Below, in pieces: positions 28,716-40,555 of a DNA stretch of 64,000 nucleotides. Each line of letters begins with the position of its first letter. Positions within the stretch are counted from its first letter, which is position 1. The notes below the pieces were generated by a model. It had not been told where the DNA came from, did not search any database, and was given only the letters and a program-made list of their open reading frames with translations. The DNA lies in assembly GCF_003144325.1 (NCBI RefSeq), contig NZ_PENS01000001.1, forward strand, positions 310,001 to 374,000, written 5' to 3'. The position numbers were made by a program, and so were the translations under genes. This stretch comes from Proteus terrae (lineage in GTDB: Bacteria; Pseudomonadota; Gammaproteobacteria; Enterobacterales; Enterobacteriaceae).

Positions 28716-29001
28716 GCAAGCAATCCTCGCAAGACGTAAAAAGCTGTTGTTGAATAAAATTCAGCAACAGCGCTCTGATTTAGGGCAAAGCACGCAAACT
28801 TGGCTTGATGTGACAGAGCCTTATGATAAAGCGTGGCGAATTTTAGTCTCTTTAAAACCTGCATTTTTAGTAAGCGCTAGTTTTATTTCTCTTTACAGTA
28901 TTAAACACCCTAAAAAAATCATACGATTAGGACAACGCGCTATCGGTGCAATTGGCTTAATTCGGGCAATACAGAAGTCCTTCAAAAAAACCTCAGATTG
29001 A
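28696..29001 (+). CDS. yqjK: YqjK-like protein
   Basis: A 101-aa basic protein of the YqjK family, function unknown. The first 35 residues are strongly basic and helical (QAILARRKKLLLNKIQQQR). One weakly hydrophobic stretch follows (LKPAFLVSASFISLYSI) and then a basic tail. It starts inside yqjE with GGAG seven bases upstream of the first of two adjacent ATGs, so its translation is coupled. The gene order yqjD-E-K-F is as in E. coli. Confidence 0.87.
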   Translation: MMNRQNKQAILARRKKLLLNKIQQQRSDLGQSTQTWLDVTEPYDKAWRILVSLKPAFLVSASFISLYSIKHPKKIIRLGQRAIGAIGLIRAIQKSFKKTSD

Positions 29002-29185
29002 ACATCAATTTTTTTGTCTAAGAATGTTAATTCTTCTTAATATCCTCTTTTCCAATTTCCTATTATTGTATGCCTCACAACGTAGCCGTGGTTATTAATT
29101 CTAAAAATAGAAAATTAACCAACGAAAATACAAATATAAACAGATATACATTGCAGATAATAGAGTTTAATTAGGAATAAACATT

Positions 29186-29578
29186 ATGAAAAAATTTGAA
29201 GACATTGCGTTATTAATTGCCCGTATTTTAATGCCGATTTTATTTATCAGCGCAGGCTATGGAAAAATTGGTGGCTACGAAGGCACACAACAATATATGC
29301 AAGCAATGGGTGTTCCCGGTTTCTTATTACCACTGACGATTTTATTAGAATTAGGTGGTGGATTAGCAATCTTATTTGGTTTCTTAACTCGCACCACAGC
29401 AATCTTTACCGCAGTCTTTACTCTCTTAACTGCATTACTGTTCCACAGTAATTTTGCTGAAGGCATGAACCAATTAATGTTTATGAAAAACATGACAATT
29501 GCAGGTGGATATTTATTACTGGTTGTAACAGGCCCGGGTAAATGGAGCTTAGATCGTATTTTCAATAAAAACTGGTAA
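29186..29578 (+). CDS. yqjF: DoxX family quinol-oxidase-subunit-like protein YqjF
   Basis: A 130-aa DoxX-family membrane protein with four helices. It begins ALLIARILMPILFISAGYGKIGG and contains LLELGGGLAILFGFLTRTTA and the C-terminal GPGKWSLDRIF block typical of the family. E. coli YqjF belongs to the YhaJ regulon and responds to aromatic compounds such as dinitrotoluene. The neighbouring yhaJ makes the same link likely here. A 184-bp gap separates it from yqjK, room for its own promoter. Confidence 0.9.
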   Translation: MKKFEDIALLIARILMPILFISAGYGKIGGYEGTQQYMQAMGVPGFLLPLTILLELGGGLAILFGFLTRTTAIFTAVFTLLTALLFHSNFAEGMNQLMFMKNMTIAGGYLLLVVTGPGKWSLDRIFNKNW

Positions 29579-29594
29579 TAACGAGTTTAGAAAC

Positions 29595-29622
29595 AAAAAA
29601 GATCCTCTAGGGGATCTTTTTT
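29595..29622. terminator. Bidirectional terminator between yqjF and yhaJ
   Basis: AAAAAAGATCC and GGATCTTTTTT form a perfect 11-bp stem with a short loop between the convergent genes. Confidence 0.8.
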
Positions 29623-29666
29623 GTTTGCTTAAAATAAAACTTACTCATTATTTATATTTGTTTTAC

Positions 29667-30569
29667 TTATTTTTTATCGCTCGCAAAGAGTTTAGGTATT
29701 TCACGTAAACACCACGATTTAGCTTCGCCCATGCTATCTCTGCGCCATGCCATAATAATATTATTTTCATGGTGATATTCAGGGCCAACAACACGTAAAC
29801 GCCCTTCTTTAATATCATCTTCAATTAAATCAATCGGCATTGTCGCCACACCTAAACCTGCAATTAACGCTCGGCGTTTATCTTCAATAGAGCTGACCGT
29901 TAAACGGCGCTGTTTATCTAACAACAATACTGTCAATACAGGGCGTTCCCTTGCGGTATCTGCAATCGCAATACCCCGATATTTTAAGCGAGTTTCTTCT
30001 GCTAATGGCTCAGGCTCGTTATGAATTGGGTGATCTGGGCTGGCAACATAAACGCTAGTGGTATTGTATAAAGGGCGAAAGTTGATTTCAGATGAAGTAC
30101 GAAAATGCATATCGGGTGAAATCACAATGTCACATTTACCGCTTTCTAAGCTTTCCCATGCACCCGCTAATACTTCTGTTACTAACGAAAGTTGCGTATT
30201 GGATTTTTCTGCTAATTTATCAACTAAAGGAAAGAGTCGAGAAGCTGGTGTAAGCGCTTCACAAACAATAGTGATATGTGGCTCCCAACCTCTTGCTAAG
30301 GCTTCTGCATCTGACGTTAATTTATCAGCCGCCTCAAGTAATATGCGTCCTCTATCAAGTAGCATTCGGCCAACATTGGTAAATTTAGTTCTATGGCCAG
30401 AACGGTCAAAAAGGACAACATCTAAATCTTCTTCTAATTTTTGCATGGTATAACTGAGTGCCGATGGGACTCGATTTAGTTCATCAGCCGCAGCTGCAAA
30501 ACTCCCTCTACGATCAATGGCATCCATGACTCGTAAAGATTCCAACGTAATTGCTTTGTCTTTACTCAT
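29667..30569 (-). CDS. yhaJ: LysR-type regulator YhaJ
   Basis: A 300-aa LysR-family transcription factor. The N-terminal helix-turn-helix covers about residues 8-65 (MDAIDRRGSFAAAADELNRVPSALSYTMQ in parts). The effector domain keeps many stretches identical to E. coli YhaJ, such as AGAWE, IADTARERPVLTV and the ending IIMAWRRDSMGEAKSWCLREIPKLF. In E. coli YhaJ activates yqjF and other genes in response to aromatic metabolites and is linked to virulence control. The ATG at 30569 gives MSKDKAITLE; six upstream codons are open but unlikely. It is divergent from yhaK. Confidence 0.95.
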   Translation of the reverse strand: MSKDKAITLESLRVMDAIDRRGSFAAAADELNRVPSALSYTMQKLEEDLDVVLFDRSGHRTKFTNVGRMLLDRGRILLEAADKLTSDAEALARGWEPHITIVCEALTPASRLFPLVDKLAEKSNTQLSLVTEVLAGAWESLESGKCDIVISPDMHFRTSSEINFRPLYNTTSVYVASPDHPIHNEPEPLAEETRLKYRGIAIADTARERPVLTVLLLDKQRRLTVSSIEDKRRALIAGLGVATMPIDLIEDDIKEGRLRVVGPEYHHENNIIMAWRRDSMGEAKSWCLREIPKLFASDKK

Positions 30570-30682
30570 TATACTTATCTCTATCAAATAATTTGATTAT
30601 AGGCACCAGATTAACTTGCTAACAATAGACAGTCCATACCTCTATGATAAATATATTGATAATCTACTCGAAAAATACCGCT

Positions 30683-31387
30683 ATGATAAAATACAGAACA
30701 GCACAACAGTGTGGTAAAGCGGATTATGGTTGGCTACAAGCTCGCTACACATTTTCCTTTGGCCACTACTTTGACCCTCATTTTTTAGACTATGGCACGC
30801 TAAGAGTACTCAACCAAGAAGTGCTCGCTCCAAATTCTGAATTTAAAGCAAAGACCTATCCTCATGTGGACGTGGTTAATCTTATTCTTCAAGGGGAAGC
30901 AACATACCTTGATAATATGGGGCGTACATTGACGGCAAAAGAAAATGAGTGCTTACTTATTTCACCGCATAATACTGATACGTATATAGAGAAAAACAGT
31001 AGTCCTGATACGCCATTAACTCGCATTCAATTGTGGTTAAATGCGTGTCCACAACAAGAAAGTGTAGCTTCACAAAAATTGGTATTAGATGAAAATTTAA
31101 AATATCAATTATTAGCCTCACCTACCGGTGATGATGGCTCGTTAATGTTAAGGCAAACTATCTGGCTTTATCATATTCATTTGCAAGCAGGCGATGAAAT
31201 TACACTGCCAATAAAAGGACAGAAAGGCTTTTTGCAATCCATAAAAGGCGGCACCTATTTGCAAACATCAACACAAGAAAATGGGCAAATCCAGTGTGGT
31301 GATGGGGCTTTTATTCAAGATAGCCATAGTATTACATTGAAAAGCTCGGCTGAGTTTCGTGGTTTATTTATTGATATTATCTCGTGA
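30683..31387 (+). CDS. yhaK: Pirin-like bicupin YhaK
   Basis: A 234-aa pirin-family protein (E. coli YhaK, 233 aa). The N-terminal cupin includes WLQARYTFSFGHYFDP and LRVLNQEVLAP. The C-terminal half ends in a region with CGDGAFIQD. E. coli YhaK is a cytosolic protein whose level responds to nitrosative/oxidative conditions; no enzymatic role is firm. I chose ATG 30683 (MIKYRTAQQCGKADYG) by alignment to E. coli memory; an upstream ATG at 30644 gives 13 extra residues, and neither start has a clear ribosome site. Confidence 0.88.
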   Translation: MIKYRTAQQCGKADYGWLQARYTFSFGHYFDPHFLDYGTLRVLNQEVLAPNSEFKAKTYPHVDVVNLILQGEATYLDNMGRTLTAKENECLLISPHNTDTYIEKNSSPDTPLTRIQLWLNACPQQESVASQKLVLDENLKYQLLASPTGDDGSLMLRQTIWLYHIHLQAGDEITLPIKGQKGFLQSIKGGTYLQTSTQENGQIQCGDGAFIQDSHSITLKSSAEFRGLFIDIIS

Positions 31388-31415
31388 TAATCAATCTCGA
31401 TGAGCTTAAAAACAG

Positions 31416-31453
31416 AAAACCCTCGAAACACAATGTGAATCGAGGGTTTTTTA
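31416..31453. terminator. Terminator between yhaK and rnpB
   Basis: AAAACCCTCG (31416-31425) and CGAGGGTTTT (31441-31450) form a perfect 10-bp stem with flanking A and T runs. It can end both yhaK and the convergent rnpB transcript. Confidence 0.85.
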
Positions 31454-31455
31454 TG

Positions 31456-31830
<375 letters not shown>

Positions 31831-31838
31831 GGGTGCGG

Positions 31839-31844
31839 ATTATA
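31839..31844 (-). promoter_or_regulatory. rnpB promoter -10 box
   Basis: On the minus strand a perfect TATAAT lies 8 bp before the inferred 5' end of the RNase P RNA. No clear -35 hexamer was recognised. Confidence 0.65.
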
Positions 31845-31890
31845 GGGATTTTGGTAGAAAATGTATAGCAAAAGAAGCTAAAAAATCACT

Positions 31891-32769
31891 TTACTCGTCT
31901 TGAGCTTCACCATTTTGCTCAATGACATGCTTATAGAGTGCATTTTTCTTCACGCCATAAATTTCTGCAGTGACTGCGGCTGCTTTTTTCAGTGGTAACT
32001 CTTTTTGTAAAATCGCCAATGTCCGTAATACTTCAGGAGAAAAATCGTCATCAACGGGTTTTTCATAACCCTCAACAATTAATACCATTTCACCTTTACG
32101 GCGGTTTTCGTCTTCAAGAACCCATTTAAGTAATTCGCCAACAGGCATGCCTTGAATAGTTTCCCACGTTTTTGTGAGCTCTCTCGCTAATACTACGTAG
32201 CGATCTTCACCCCAAACTGTCACCATATCAGCTAAACTATCTAACAGCCGATGTGTTGATTCATAAAAAATCAATGTACGAGGCTCTTCTGATAATGACC
32301 GTAAACAGTCTTGACGACTTTTTGTTTTTGCAGGCAAAAAGCCTTCATAACAGAAACGATCTGAAGGTAGCCCTGCCGCAGACAGTGCCGTAATAGCAGC
32401 ACAAGCGCCGGGTAATGGCACGACATTTATGCCATTCTTACGACATTGATTGACTAAATGATAGCCAGGATCGTTAATTAATGGTGTACCTGCATCAGAG
32501 ACTAATGCGATACTTAGCCCCTGCTGTAATTTGCTAATTAATTGATCTGCTTTTTGCTGTTCATTATGATCATGTAACGCATACAAACGTGCGTTAATGG
32601 CAAAGTGCTGTAATAGAAGCCCTGTATGACGGGTATCTTCTGCAGCAATTAAATCGACATGAGACAGCACATCAAGTGCCCGCTGGGTGATATCGCCCAG
32701 ATTACCAATAGGTGTGGGTACTATGTACAGTGTGGATGTCGTTACCGCTGCTCGATTAGGTTGATTCAT
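31891..32769 (-). CDS. rsmI: 16S rRNA (cytidine-1402-2'-O)-methyltransferase
   Basis: RsmI 2'-O-methylates C1402 in the ribosomal decoding centre using S-adenosylmethionine. It is a 292-aa member of the tetrapyrrole-methylase fold family with [11 protein letters not shown] near the N-terminus, AAEDTRHTG, the glycine loop [13 protein letters not shown] and PLPGACAAI. Length and sequence match E. coli RsmI (286 aa). It is divergent from lpoA, as in E. coli, with a 61-bp gap. Confidence 0.96.
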   Translation of the reverse strand: MNQPNRAAVTTSTLYIVPTPIGNLGDITQRALDVLSHVDLIAAEDTRHTGLLLQHFAINARLYALHDHNEQQKADQLISKLQQGLSIALVSDAGTPLINDPGYHLVNQCRKNGINVVPLPGACAAITALSAAGLPSDRFCYEGFLPAKTKSRQDCLRSLSEEPRTLIFYESTHRLLDSLADMVTVWGEDRYVVLARELTKTWETIQGMPVGELLKWVLEDENRRKGEMVLIVEGYEKPVDDDFSPEVLRTLAILQKELPLKKAAAVTAEIYGVKKNALYKHVIEQNGEAQDE

Positions 32770-32830
32770 TGTTTATTCCGAATGACCGATTTAAAATTGA
32801 GCATAATTATAAAACATCACTGGGTACAGT

Positions 32831-34585
32831 ATGCTTTCCTCAATTTTTGTGCGTTTTAAAACAGGTTTATCCTATACTGCGATACTTTCTGCGCTGATTA
32901 TGTCAGGTTGTACCCTGACGGGGCAACAAGAACAACCTCTCACTCCCGCTGCAAAAGCAGAAATGGAGATGAAACAATTTCAAAAAGTGATTGATGACGC
33001 TCAAGGGCTGGCATCTTTAGATGTTATTAGGGCCTATATTGGGTTAGAAACATTAATTACTGATCCTCAACTGCATCAGAAAAATATTGATGATACATGG
33101 CTCACGCTAACCAAACTCACACCAGAGCAACGCCGTAGTGTTGTTATCAAAGCAGATGAAAATACACTGCAAGGTTGGTTAGACTTACTGAATACCTATG
33201 AATACAACAAAGATGATGCTGATAAGTTATCAATAGCGGTCAGAGAGTGGCAGACTCGTTATCCTCGCAACCCAGCCGCATTAACACTTCCAGCATCATT
33301 ATTGCGTCTTTCACAACCTTCAGTGAGTGCAAGTAGCCAAATCGCATTATTGTTACCTTTAACAGGGCAAGCGAAAGTTTTTGGTGAAGCTATTCGTCAA
33401 GGCTTCCTTGATGCGCAAAGTGGTTTACCACAACCTCAAGCAATGCCAGAGCCACAAGCACCTAAAAATGACGATAGCCTTAATTCAATTTTAGAAGAAT
33501 TAGGTATCAAAAATACTGAAACACCAACAACAGATACCGCCAAAGAAACAACTGAAAATACGCAAGCGACTCAAGATCAAGAAAAAGAGAGCTCGACATT
33601 TTCTGGTGATACAACATTACGCTTAGATCCTGTTGCACAAAACTCTCGCCAAGTGATTGTTTATGATACCAATAGTCAATCTATCGATGTTTTACTGAAA
33701 AAAGTACAGCAAGACGGTGCTAACTTAATTGTCGGCCCTCTGCTAAAACCTGAAGTCATGAAGACTATTGAGCTTCAAAGTGGCTTACCTGTATTGGCAT
33801 TAAATGAATTAGACAGTGTTCCTTCAGCAACAACCGTTTGTTTCTTCTCTCTTTCACCAGAAGATGAAACCCGTAATGCGGCACAACATTTACGTCAGCA
33901 GCAAAAATCAACCCCATTAATTATTGTTCCTGATAATAAATTTGGCCAAAGAATGGCACAAACATTTGCTGATGAATGGCAACGCACCGGCGGCGGTACC
34001 GTTTTACAACAAACTTTTAGCTCTGTTGAAAGCTTAAAAGCCTCTATCAACCGTGGTGTGGGTATTCGCATGACGGGTACGCCTGTTCTACCAACGGCTA
34101 ATGCACCTTTACCATTAGAGACTCAATCCATTCCATCAGCAGGTGGTGCCATTGATTCTGTTTATATCATTGCGACTAGCGATGAATTAACCTTAATTAA
34201 ACCAATGATTGATATGGCGATCAGTACCAAAAAGCGTCCACCAATTTATGTTAGTTCGCGTAGTAACCAAGGTGGAACAGGCCCTGATTTCCGTATGGAG
34301 ATGGATGGTATTCAATTTAGTGATATTCCATTGATGACTGGTGCTAATTTGCCGTTAATGCAAAAAGCATCAAGCAAATTTGCGAACGATTACTCATTAA
34401 TGCGTCTTTATGCCATGGGAATTGATGCATGGTCATTAGCAAACAATTACAATGATCTGACAAAAGGCACATTGCGTTTTAATGGTATTTCAGGCTCATT
34501 ACGTGTTGAAGACAACTGTACTGTTTATAGACAACTTCCTTGGATGCAATTTAAACAAGGTAAGATTGAACCTGTTGCACAATAA
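32831..34585 (+). CDS. lpoA: Penicillin-binding protein activator LpoA (short N-terminal domain)
   Basis: LpoA is an outer-membrane lipoprotein that stimulates the PBP1A transpeptidase. The 584-aa protein has a signal peptide and lipobox (IMSGC, Cys27), and the C-terminal periplasmic-binding-like domain (IALLLPLTGQAKVFGEAIRQGF onward in parts) is complete. The domain is interrupted by an acidic/Thr-rich low-complexity segment around residues 205-255. Compared with E. coli LpoA (678 aa, from memory) about 88 residues of the N-terminal TPR-like domain are missing. Residues 56-59 (DAQG) align with E. coli residues near 144-148. The frame is intact. It lies between rsmI and yraN, as in E. coli. 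Confidence 0.93.
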   Translation: MLSSIFVRFKTGLSYTAILSALIMSGCTLTGQQEQPLTPAAKAEMEMKQFQKVIDDAQGLASLDVIRAYIGLETLITDPQLHQKNIDDTWLTLTKLTPEQRRSVVIKADENTLQGWLDLLNTYEYNKDDADKLSIAVREWQTRYPRNPAALTLPASLLRLSQPSVSASSQIALLLPLTGQAKVFGEAIRQGFLDAQSGLPQPQAMPEPQAPKNDDSLNSILEELGIKNTETPTTDTAKETTENTQATQDQEKESSTFSGDTTLRLDPVAQNSRQVIVYDTNSQSIDVLLKKVQQDGANLIVGPLLKPEVMKTIELQSGLPVLALNELDSVPSATTVCFFSLSPEDETRNAAQHLRQQQKSTPLIIVPDNKFGQRMAQTFADEWQRTGGGTVLQQTFSSVESLKASINRGVGIRMTGTPVLPTANAPLPLETQSIPSAGGAIDSVYIIATSDELTLIKPMIDMAISTKKRPPIYVSSRSNQGGTGPDFRMEMDGIQFSDIPLMTGANLPLMQKASSKFANDYSLMRLYAMGIDAWSLANNYNDLTKGTLRFNGISGSLRVEDNCTVYRQLPWMQFKQGKIEPVAQ

Positions 34586-34606
34586 TGCACGCAGTTAATT
34601 ATCATT

Positions 34607-34640
34607 AAAATAAACCGCCATAATGGCGGTTTATTTTATG
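34607..34640 (+). terminator. Terminator between lpoA and yraN
   Basis: AAAATAAACCGCCA (34607-34620) and TGGCGGTTTATTTT (34624-34637) form a perfect 14-bp stem with a 3-nt loop. It may only partly separate lpoA from yraN, which starts 29 bp later. Confidence 0.75.
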
Positions 34641-34665
34641 AGTGATATAAAGAAGGAAATCATGG

Positions 34666-35043
34666 ATGATTTTTTCTAAAAGCCCTTATTTTTTAGGGCT
34701 ATACTATGAACAAAAAGCGCTAAAATATTTACGCCAACAAGGATTAATATTGATTGAGCGTAATGTCCGATATCCCTGTGGAGAAATTGATCTTATTATG
34801 CAGGAAAAGAGGACATGGGTATTTGTTGAGGTTCGTTTTAGACGTAACATCTTATTTGGTGATGCTATAAGCTCTATTACTACCTCAAAACGGCGTCGCT
34901 TATGGCATACAGCAAAATGTTGGCTAGCACAACGCCAAGAAAGTATTGAGACTTCAGACTGTCGTTTTGATATTTGTGCATTTAATCAACGCCAGCTAAT
35001 ATGGCTAAAAAACATTCTCGATTATACGGAATTTATTCGTTAA
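34666..35043 (+). CDS. yraN: UPF0102 endonuclease-fold protein YraN
   Basis: A 125-aa protein of the UPF0102 family, whose fold resembles Holliday-junction resolvases and restriction endonucleases; the function is unproven. The family motifs [31 protein letters not shown] and [10 protein letters not shown] contain the E-x-D and E-V-K/R residues of the nuclease core. AAGGAAATC precedes the ATG at 34666. diaA follows after 22 bp. Confidence 0.93.
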   Translation: MIFSKSPYFLGLYYEQKALKYLRQQGLILIERNVRYPCGEIDLIMQEKRTWVFVEVRFRRNILFGDAISSITTSKRRRLWHTAKCWLAQRQESIETSDCRFDICAFNQRQLIWLKNILDYTEFIR

Positions 35044-35065
35044 ATTAGATTATATAGGTCTTAAC

Positions 35066-35656
35066 GTGCTTGATAGAATCAAAGTCTGCTTTACAGAGAG
35101 TATTCAAACTCAAATTGCAGCAGCAGAAGCATTACCAGATGCCATTTCCAGAGCCGCCATGATGATGGTTCAATCTTTGTTAAACGGCCATAAAATATTA
35201 AGCTGTGGAAACGGTAGCTCAGCAGCAACAGCACAGCGATTTGCCGCCAGCATGATCCATCGTTTTGAAACAGAGCGCCCAAGCTTGCCTGCATTATCGT
35301 TAAACACAGATAGCGTTGTGATGACTGCAATTATGGGGAATCAGCAACACGATGAAATCTATGCAAAACAAGTGCGTGCATTAGGACAAGCTGGAGATGT
35401 GCTACTTGCTATCTCAACTCACGGTAACAGCAGAAGTATTATTAAAGCCGTTGAAGCCGCTGTTACACGAGATATGACCATTGTTGCATTAACAGGTTAT
35501 GATGGCGGAGAGCTTGCCGGATTATTAGGCCCTCAAGACGTTGAAATTCGTATTCCATCTCAACGCACCGTCAGAATACAGGAAGTTCAGATGCTAACAG
35601 TCAATTGTCTCTGTGATTTAATTGATAATACATTATTCCCACATCAGGATGACTAA
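35066..35656 (+). CDS. diaA: DnaA initiator-associating protein DiaA
   Basis: DiaA is a tetrameric protein that binds DnaA and promotes its orderly assembly at oriC. The 196 aa equal E. coli DiaA. It has the SIS (sugar isomerase) fold with [27 protein letters not shown] and [16 protein letters not shown], close to GmhA phosphoheptose isomerases. The start is GTG at 35066. It sits in the yraN-diaA-dolP run, the stop lying 9 bp before dolP. Confidence 0.95.
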   Translation: MLDRIKVCFTESIQTQIAAAEALPDAISRAAMMMVQSLLNGHKILSCGNGSSAATAQRFAASMIHRFETERPSLPALSLNTDSVVMTAIMGNQQHDEIYAKQVRALGQAGDVLLAISTHGNSRSIIKAVEAAVTRDMTIVALTGYDGGELAGLLGPQDVEIRIPSQRTVRIQEVQMLTVNCLCDLIDNTLFPHQDD

Positions 35657-35665
35657 GGAGTTACT

Positions 35666-36244
35666 ATGAAATTGCTTCCTATCACTGCAGTGCTATGTTC
35701 TGCACTTTTACTGCAAGGTTGTATCGGCGCAGCGGTTGTCGGCACTGCCGCAGTTGCGGGTAAGACTGCAACCGATCCTCGCTCATTAGGGCAACAAGTT
35801 GACGATGGTACATTGGAAGCACGAGTTTCTGGTGCTCTAAACAAAAACGAACAGATCAAGAAAAGCAATTCACGTATCGTAGCTACGGCTTATCAAGGCA
35901 ATATTCTGTTAACAGGCCAAAGCCCTGATATGTCTGTTGCGAATACAGCAAAACAAGTTGCGAGTAAGGTTGAAGGCGTGAATAACGTCTATAACGAAGT
36001 CCGCCAAGGCGAACCTGTAACATTAGGCACAGCGTCTTCAGATACATGGTTAACAACCAAAGTTCGCTCTCAAATTTTAGGCAGTGATTCAGTCAAATCT
36101 TCTTCTGTAAAAGTGATCACTGAAAATGGTGAAGTGTTCTTATTTGGTATTTTGACTCGCCAAGAAGGGGCTGCGGTTGCAAAAATTGCCAGTGAAACCA
36201 AAGGTGTAGTAAAAGTAACCACGGCATTTACTTACCTTAACTGA
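35666..36244 (+). CDS. dolP: Outer-membrane lipoprotein DolP (YraP)
   Basis: DolP is an outer-membrane lipoprotein with two BON domains. It binds anionic phospholipids at division sites, supports envelope integrity and the BAM complex, and is under sigma-E control in E. coli. The 192-aa precursor has signal and lipobox LLLQGC (Cys19), first BON domain about residues 48-115 and second 125-190. AAGGAG precedes the ATG. It ends the yraN-diaA-dolP group before a large hairpin. Confidence 0.95.
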   Translation: MKLLPITAVLCSALLLQGCIGAAVVGTAAVAGKTATDPRSLGQQVDDGTLEARVSGALNKNEQIKKSNSRIVATAYQGNILLTGQSPDMSVANTAKQVASKVEGVNNVYNEVRQGEPVTLGTASSDTWLTTKVRSQILGSDSVKSSSVKVITENGEVFLFGILTRQEGAAVAKIASETKGVVKVTTAFTYLN

Positions 36245-36274
36245 TCCCATTACTAACATCGTTTTTGTATTATC

Positions 36275-36321
36275 CTGTCAGTATCGGTATTTATAATAAA
36301 TAACCGATACTGACAGTTTCT
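36275..36321. terminator. Large hairpin between dolP and ureG
   Basis: CTGTCAGTATCGGT (36275-36288) pairs perfectly with ACCGATACTGACAG (36303-36316), with a 14-nt loop; TTTCTTTC follows on the plus strand. It separates convergent dolP and the urease operon. The T-run is weak, so termination on the minus strand is less certain. Confidence 0.65.
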
Positions 36322-36356
36322 TTCTCGACTAAAACTCGCCTTTTCTCAACAAACTG

Positions 36357-36974
36357 TTAGCGTCTTAGCATGCCTTTATCAATGATAAAATCGATAATAG
36401 TTTCCAAGCCAACTTTTTCTTTTAGATTTGTGAAAACATAAGGCTTCACAGGACGCATTCTTGCTGTGTCTGCTTCCATCACTTCTAATGATGCGCCAAC
36501 ATAAGGTGCCAGATCGATTTTATTAATAACTAATAGGTCTGAATGTGTAATTCCGGGGCCACCTTTACGTGGAATTTTTTCCCCTTCAGCCACATCAATC
36601 ACATAAATAGTTAAATCAGCAAGCTCTGGGCTAAATGTCGCACTTAAGTTATCACCACCACTTTCCACAAAAACGATATCAAGATTTTTGTGGCGCATTG
36701 CTAATTCTTCAACCGCCGCAAGGTTCATTGATGCATCCTCACGAATAGCAGTATGAGGACAACCCCCCGTTTCGACACCAATAATACGATCCGCATCTAA
36801 TGCTTCAGCTCTCGTTAAGATCTTGGCATCTTCTTGAGTATAAATATCGTTAGTGACAACTGCGATTTCATAAGTGTCGCGCATTGCTTTACAAAGAACT
36901 TCTAACAGTGCCGTTTTTCCTGATCCAACAGGGCCACCAACACCAATACGGAGTGGTTGATTATATTCTTGCAT
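36357..36974 (-). CDS. ureG: Urease accessory GTPase UreG
   Basis: UreG is the SIMIBI-class GTPase that powers nickel insertion into urease together with UreD, UreE and UreF. The 205-aa protein shows the P-loop [15 protein letters not shown] (about residues 12-26), the metal motif [13 protein letters not shown] with Cys-Pro-His, and the guanine-specificity NKID. It is the last gene of the urease operon, 9 bp after ureF. Confidence 0.97.
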   Translation of the reverse strand: MQEYNQPLRIGVGGPVGSGKTALLEVLCKAMRDTYEIAVVTNDIYTQEDAKILTRAEALDADRIIGVETGGCPHTAIREDASMNLAAVEELAMRHKNLDIVFVESGGDNLSATFSPELADLTIYVIDVAEGEKIPRKGGPGITHSDLLVINKIDLAPYVGASLEVMEADTARMRPVKPYVFTNLKEKVGLETIIDFIIDKGMLRR

Positions 36975-36983
36975 ATAGATTTC

Positions 36984-37649
36984 TCATGAACGAAAAAGTC
37001 GAGTGTATTGTGTTTCATGGCGACTACTGGCAATAATTTGCGCAGGTGTAAAACTTCCAATATCTTCAGTGGGCCAATGTGTAGATTGTTCAACAATCGC
37101 GGGGATCTGCTCTGCTAATGTAAACAATATTTTCTGTCCTGCACTTTGCCCTAAAGGGATCAGTTTCACTCCTGACATCACCGTATTTTCAAGCCAACCC
37201 CAAGCGTAAGCACAACATAACTTTTCAGCAGAAATATTCCATTTCACAGCAGCTAACGCAAATGCCATGAGTTGTGTCTGTTTTACACAAGCCTGTAAGG
37301 TTTCATCTAGCTCAATATCTAATTGAGGAAGTAATCGAGCAAAAGCGATGCCTCGTTGGCGCTCTTCTTGTCGCAACTCTTTAGTTTCACGACTTGCGAC
37401 AATAAAATCACACCAATACTTCACTTCACTCATTTTGGCTTGAGCTAGATTTTCTTGTAATCGCCGTAAGATAGGAAGCTCTAACGTTGCTAAAGTGCCA
37501 GTTATTTGGGTACTTAGCCAGTCCGCTAATGTTTGAGGACAACAAACCCAGCCCTTTTCAATCGCCCACTCTAACCCTTGAGAATAAGTAAACGATCCTA
37601 CAGGTAAAGAAGGACTGACTAATTGATATAAGCGCAGATCTGCAAGCAT
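36984..37649 (-). CDS. ureF: Urease accessory protein UreF
   Basis: UreF joins UreD and UreG on apo-urease and acts as a GTPase checkpoint during metal insertion. The 221-aa helical protein has the family start [21 protein letters not shown] and a C-terminal region ending with [13 protein letters not shown]. The ATG at 37649 has GGAG seven bases upstream; a TTG one codon earlier is unlikely. It lies between ureE and ureG. Confidence 0.95.
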   Translation of the reverse strand: MLADLRLYQLVSPSLPVGSFTYSQGLEWAIEKGWVCCPQTLADWLSTQITGTLATLELPILRRLQENLAQAKMSEVKYWCDFIVASRETKELRQEERQRGIAFARLLPQLDIELDETLQACVKQTQLMAFALAAVKWNISAEKLCCAYAWGWLENTVMSGVKLIPLGQSAGQKILFTLAEQIPAIVEQSTHWPTEDIGSFTPAQIIASSRHETQYTRLFRS

Positions 37650-37673
37650 CAATAAGCTCCCCTATTCAAATAA

Positions 37674-38171
37674 TTAGTGGTGATGGTGATGGTCGCCATG
37701 AGAATGATGATGATGACCACCTGACGATCCACCATAAGCGCCCGGCTCAGGTTGGTATTTCTCTAACTCCACAACCACATTGGCACCTAAACCTCTCGCC
37801 ATATCATCTAAAACATGATCGTGAAAATAACGACACCAACCCGCCTCGATTTGTAATGGAACATGGCGATTACCTAAGTGGTAACAAACACGAGCCAATA
37901 ACAGAGGATCGTCACTATATACCGTTGAAACTTGCTCTTTTGCCGCTTCAATTGTGACTAGCGTATTATCTTCTGACAGTAAGATATCACCCTCTTTTAG
38001 CACCGTACCGCGAGGCAAAAATAGCCCAGCTTCTTGCCCATCGCTTAACGTCACTTTTAAACGACTTTTGGTTCTTTCATCCATCGTTAAGCATAAAGTA
38101 AGAGCTTTTGTTTCTGGCGTTACTAATTCAAGTGCTTTTTGTTTATCAATAAGTTGAGTAAATCTTTTCAT
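37674..38171 (-). CDS. ureE: Urease nickel metallochaperone UreE
   Basis: UreE delivers Ni2+ to the urease assembly complex. The 165-aa protein has a peptide-binding N-terminal domain (LTLCLTMDERTKSRLKV, DGQEAGLFLPRG) and a metal-binding domain with the conserved YHLGNRHVPLQ histidine. The tail is Gly/His-rich, with eleven His in the last 14 residues, as in other Proteus/Klebsiella-type UreE proteins, and buffers nickel. It sits 22 bp after ureC. Confidence 0.96.
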   Translation of the reverse strand: MKRFTQLIDKQKALELVTPETKALTLCLTMDERTKSRLKVTLSDGQEAGLFLPRGTVLKEGDILLSEDNTLVTIEAAKEQVSTVYSDDPLLLARVCYHLGNRHVPLQIEAGWCRYFHDHVLDDMARGLGANVVVELEKYQPEPGAYGGSSGGHHHHSHGDHHHHH

Positions 38172-38196
38172 TCTCTACATTCTCGGTAAACGCTAA

Positions 38197-40223
<2,027 letters not shown>

Positions 40224-40231
40224 GTTATTAC

Positions 40232-40534
40232 CTACACAATAGGATCATGAATAGAAACAAGTTTTGTACCATCAGGGAATGTACATTCCACTTGGATGTC
40301 TTTGATCATTTCTGGCACGCCTTCCATGACTTGTTCCGCCGTCAAAACAGTACGCCCTTCACTCATCAATTGGGCAACGGTTTTACCCTCTCTTGCCCCT
40401 TCCATAATGGCGCAACTGATAAGTGCAACCGCTTCAGGATAATTAAGCTTGAGCCCTTTCGCTAAACGTCTTTCAGCAACAAGACCCGCTGTAAAAAGCA
40501 GTAATTTATCTTTTTCTCTTGGTGTTAATTCCAT
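40232..40534 (-). CDS. ureA: Urease gamma subunit
   Basis: UreA is a 100-aa structural subunit. It begins [23 protein letters not shown] and has [22 protein letters not shown] and a C-terminal [18 protein letters not shown], all family hallmarks. It is the first structural gene after ureD. AGGAG precedes its ATG at 40534. Confidence 0.97.
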   Translation of the reverse strand: MELTPREKDKLLLFTAGLVAERRLAKGLKLNYPEAVALISCAIMEGAREGKTVAQLMSEGRTVLTAEQVMEGVPEMIKDIQVECTFPDGTKLVSIHDPIV

Positions 40535-40555
40535 TTCTGCTCCTAAAATTAACGA

